A stretch of 64,000 nucleotides of DNA from Tepidanaerobacter syntrophicus (GTDB lineage Bacteria > Bacillota > Thermosediminibacteria > Thermosediminibacterales > Tepidanaerobacteraceae). The position numbers and the translations under genes were made by a program. The DNA lies in the NCBI RefSeq assembly GCF_001485475.2, contig NZ_DF977003.1, positions 1-64,000 of the forward strand, read 5' to 3'. The notes under the pieces are model-generated. The model saw nothing but the letters and a program-made list of their open reading frames with translations. It searched no databases and was not told the origin of the DNA. Of the stretch, positions 62,449-64,000 are shown one piece after another. Within the stretch, counting starts at the first letter, position 1; every line of letters starts with the position of its first letter.

Positions 62449-64000
62449 ATGAATATTTTAGTGCTCAATGGCAGCCCGAAGGGGGAGCGAAGCAATACTC
62501 TCAAAATAACGAAAGCCTTTTTAAAGGGGCTTTGCAGCAAGCAAAGGCACAATATAGACATTGTGGAAATCAAAACAAAAAACATAGAGCCCTGCCGGGG
62601 CTGCTTTACCTGTTGGACAAAAACGCCGGGCAGATGTGTCATTAAAGATGACATGGAAGAGCTTATTAAGCAATATATCAAAGCAGATCTTATCATATGG
62701 AGTTTTCCGCTCTATTATTTTGGTATGCCGTCAAAAATCAAGGCTTTTCTTGACCGCATGCTGCCGACAAATTTACCATATATGAGCATAAACGAAGACG
62801 GGACAACGGGCCACCCTCCACGTTATGATTTATCACATCAACGCTATGTTCTTATTTCAACTTGCGGATTTTACACTGTAAAAAATAACTATGACGCACT
62901 TTTTCGCCAATTTGAGATTATATTTGGGGATAAACTGACGAAAATAATCTGTCCTGAAGGAGAACTTTTTTCTGTGCCTCAGCTTGACGGTAAAACTTCT
63001 GAATATTTATATTATGCAGAACAAGCAGGCAGAGAATTTGCAGAAACAGGGAAGTTTTCTGAGCTCACGCAAAATAAGTTAAATGAACTCATATTGCCGC
63101 CGAAAGTATTCGTTGAAACAGCAGATGCCAGCTGGCAGATTAACGAGCCTGCTAAAAACCGTAACCAAGATGATAAATCTTATAACTATATGCGGCAAAT
63201 GGCTGCAGTATACAACCCGCAAAGCTATGCAAAAGATGCCGTGATTGAATTTCATTTTGCCGACATTAATAAAACATATCAGTTATGGCTCGAAAAAGAA
63301 AAGTGCATCCTGAAAACTGATGATTTTATGCCATATACTACACGAATTGAAACAACATTTGATTTATGGAATAAAATTTCAGAGGGAAAAGCAAACGGTG
63401 CAGCGGCAATGATGAAAAAACAGTGCAGAGTCTTAGGCGATTTTAATACAATGCTCAGAATGAATGATTATTTTGGCACAAAAAAATCTATTCCCAAGGC
63501 TGAACCTAAAACCAATATGAATATCCTTTTAATTCAATGGATAATCTTATGGGTATTACTTCCGATAAATAAAACATGGGCGGGTATTGCGGGGGTTATA
63601 GTATGCTCGATTATTCCGGTTTTAACATACAAATTCAAGCTGACAATATACGACAAAACAAGCATTATAATGGTTTCTGCTTTAAGTGTTTTAGCATTGC
63701 TTAACATAAGTTTAAAACTTATAGTTTGTTTATCCTACCTGCTGTTTGGGTTAATGTGGATTTTATCGTGCCTTGCCAAAATTCCGCTGACAGCCTACTA
63801 TTCAAGTAATGATTATAATGGCGACGAAGCGTTTGCTAATCCGCTGTTTATAAAAACAAACAAGATTCTAACCTTAGCTTGGGGTATGTTATATCTAATT
63901 ATTGCCATATACTCATATTTCTTAATGAGCAGTGCCGTGGCAAAATACATAGGACTAATCAATCTGCTCGCCCCCTTATTAATGGGGCTTTTTACAGCAT
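62449..64000 (+). CDS. Flavodoxin-like NAD(P)H oxidoreductase fused to SCP2-like and membrane domains (partial)
   Basis: Open to the window end (517 codons, no stop). Residues 1-~190 are a flavodoxin-fold oxidoreductase with GSPKGERSNT (FMN phosphate loop) and CRGCFTCWTKTPGRC (Cys motif near 49-62). About 245-345 resembles an SCP2 sterol-carrier domain (EFHFADINKTYQLWLEKEKC...), and from about 358 onward there are several hydrophobic helices, ending beyond the window. ATG 62449 has GGAGG upstream. Domain fusion is unusual; role unknown, possibly a membrane redox step on a lipid. Confidence 0.8.
   Translation, partial: MNILVLNGSPKGERSNTLKITKAFLKGLCSKQRHNIDIVEIKTKNIEPCRGCFTCWTKTPGRCVIKDDMEELIKQYIKADLIIWSFPLYYFGMPSKIKAFLDRMLPTNLPYMSINEDGTTGHPPRYDLSHQRYVLISTCGFYTVKNNYDALFRQFEIIFGDKLTKIICPEGELFSVPQLDGKTSEYLYYAEQAGREFAETGKFSELTQNKLNELILPPKVFVETADASWQINEPAKNRNQDDKSYNYMRQMAAVYNPQSYAKDAVIEFHFADINKTYQLWLEKEKCILKTDDFMPYTTRIETTFDLWNKISEGKANGAAAMMKKQCRVLGDFNTMLRMNDYFGTKKSIPKAEPKTNMNILLIQWIILWVLLPINKTWAGIAGVIVCSIIPVLTYKFKLTIYDKTSIIMVSALSVLALLNISLKLIVCLSYLLFGLMWILSCLAKIPLTAYYSSNDYNGDEAFANPLFIKTNKILTLAWGMLYLIIAIYSYFLMSSAVAKYIGLINLLAPLLMGLFTA

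Noticed and set aside
1-64000. CRISPR arrays, rRNA genes, prophage
   Set aside because: No regularly spaced direct repeats, no rRNA-like stretches and no phage structural genes were seen.

Overview
The window reads as one chromosomal piece of a low-GC, Gram-positive, strictly anaerobic and probably endospore-forming member of the Clostridia. The signs are AT-rich codon use, strong AGGAGG-type ribosome sites with frequent TTG/GTG starts, a BofA sporulation gene, a MinJ/CtpA/FtsEX neighbourhood, the methyl branch of the Wood-Ljungdahl pathway and anaerobic cobalamin salvage. A syntrophic or acetogenic Tepidanaerobacter/Thermoanaerobacter-like organism fits, but the taxonomic guess is inference.

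Region 1 (1-12.9 kb) is a one-carbon island. It holds a URO-D-family corrinoid methyltransferase, an OFA-type MFS transporter and a RACo corrinoid activator. A promoter/operator then precedes an operon for an AcsE-like methyl-THF methyltransferase, formyl-THF synthetase, FchA, FolD, MetV, MetF and a solitary GcvH. After a terminator come a corrinoid protein, an overlapping GntR/UTRA regulator and a small flavoprotein. Together they can move a methyl group from an unknown substrate to a corrinoid protein, on to THF, and oxidise it to formate (or run in reverse). No CODH/ACS genes are in the window.

Region 2 (12.9-17 kb, minus strand) has a DUF2294-like gene, a four-way-junction-like leader RNA, a NIF3-family protein, an amidohydrolase and a nucleoside-recognition membrane protein. 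Region 3 (17-33.2 kb) holds ftsEX, an M23 peptidase, CtpA-type protease, MinJ-like PDZ protein, Asp/Glu racemase, a small ORF whose terminator is split by an IS3/IS150-type element, uvrBA, a U32 peptidase and bofA. A tRNA-Leu(CAG) follows. Region 4 (33.6-40.4 kb) is the phosphate regulon pstSCA-phoPR-pstB-phoU with a PhoP-box-like direct repeat.

Region 5 (40.4-45.2 kb) combines a transaldolase-like aldolase, a lone glucitol-type PTS IIA, a homoserine-dehydrogenase-like/SAF oxidoreductase, a zinc-ribbon protein and PTS enzyme I. Region 6 (45.2-50.1 kb) has an AEC permease, a GldAFG-type ABC system and a DedA protein. Region 7 (50.1-57.6 kb) is an adenosylcobalamin-riboswitch-controlled cobalamin operon (btuF, btuC, cobU, pduX, cobD, cbiB, cobS, cobC), with an extra unidentified structured RNA in front of the riboswitch. 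Region 8 (57.6-64 kb) has an Nfu protein, an XRE regulator/membrane protein pair, a REP-like palindrome, a large secreted GHL10 protein with three N-terminal repeats, and a flavodoxin-like/membrane fusion protein running off the window end.

The most unusual items are two unassigned structured RNAs (16405-16513 minus; about 50189-50295 plus), the corrinoid/one-carbon island with its own GntR regulator and GcvH, and the IS insertion whose removal rebuilds a perfect terminator.
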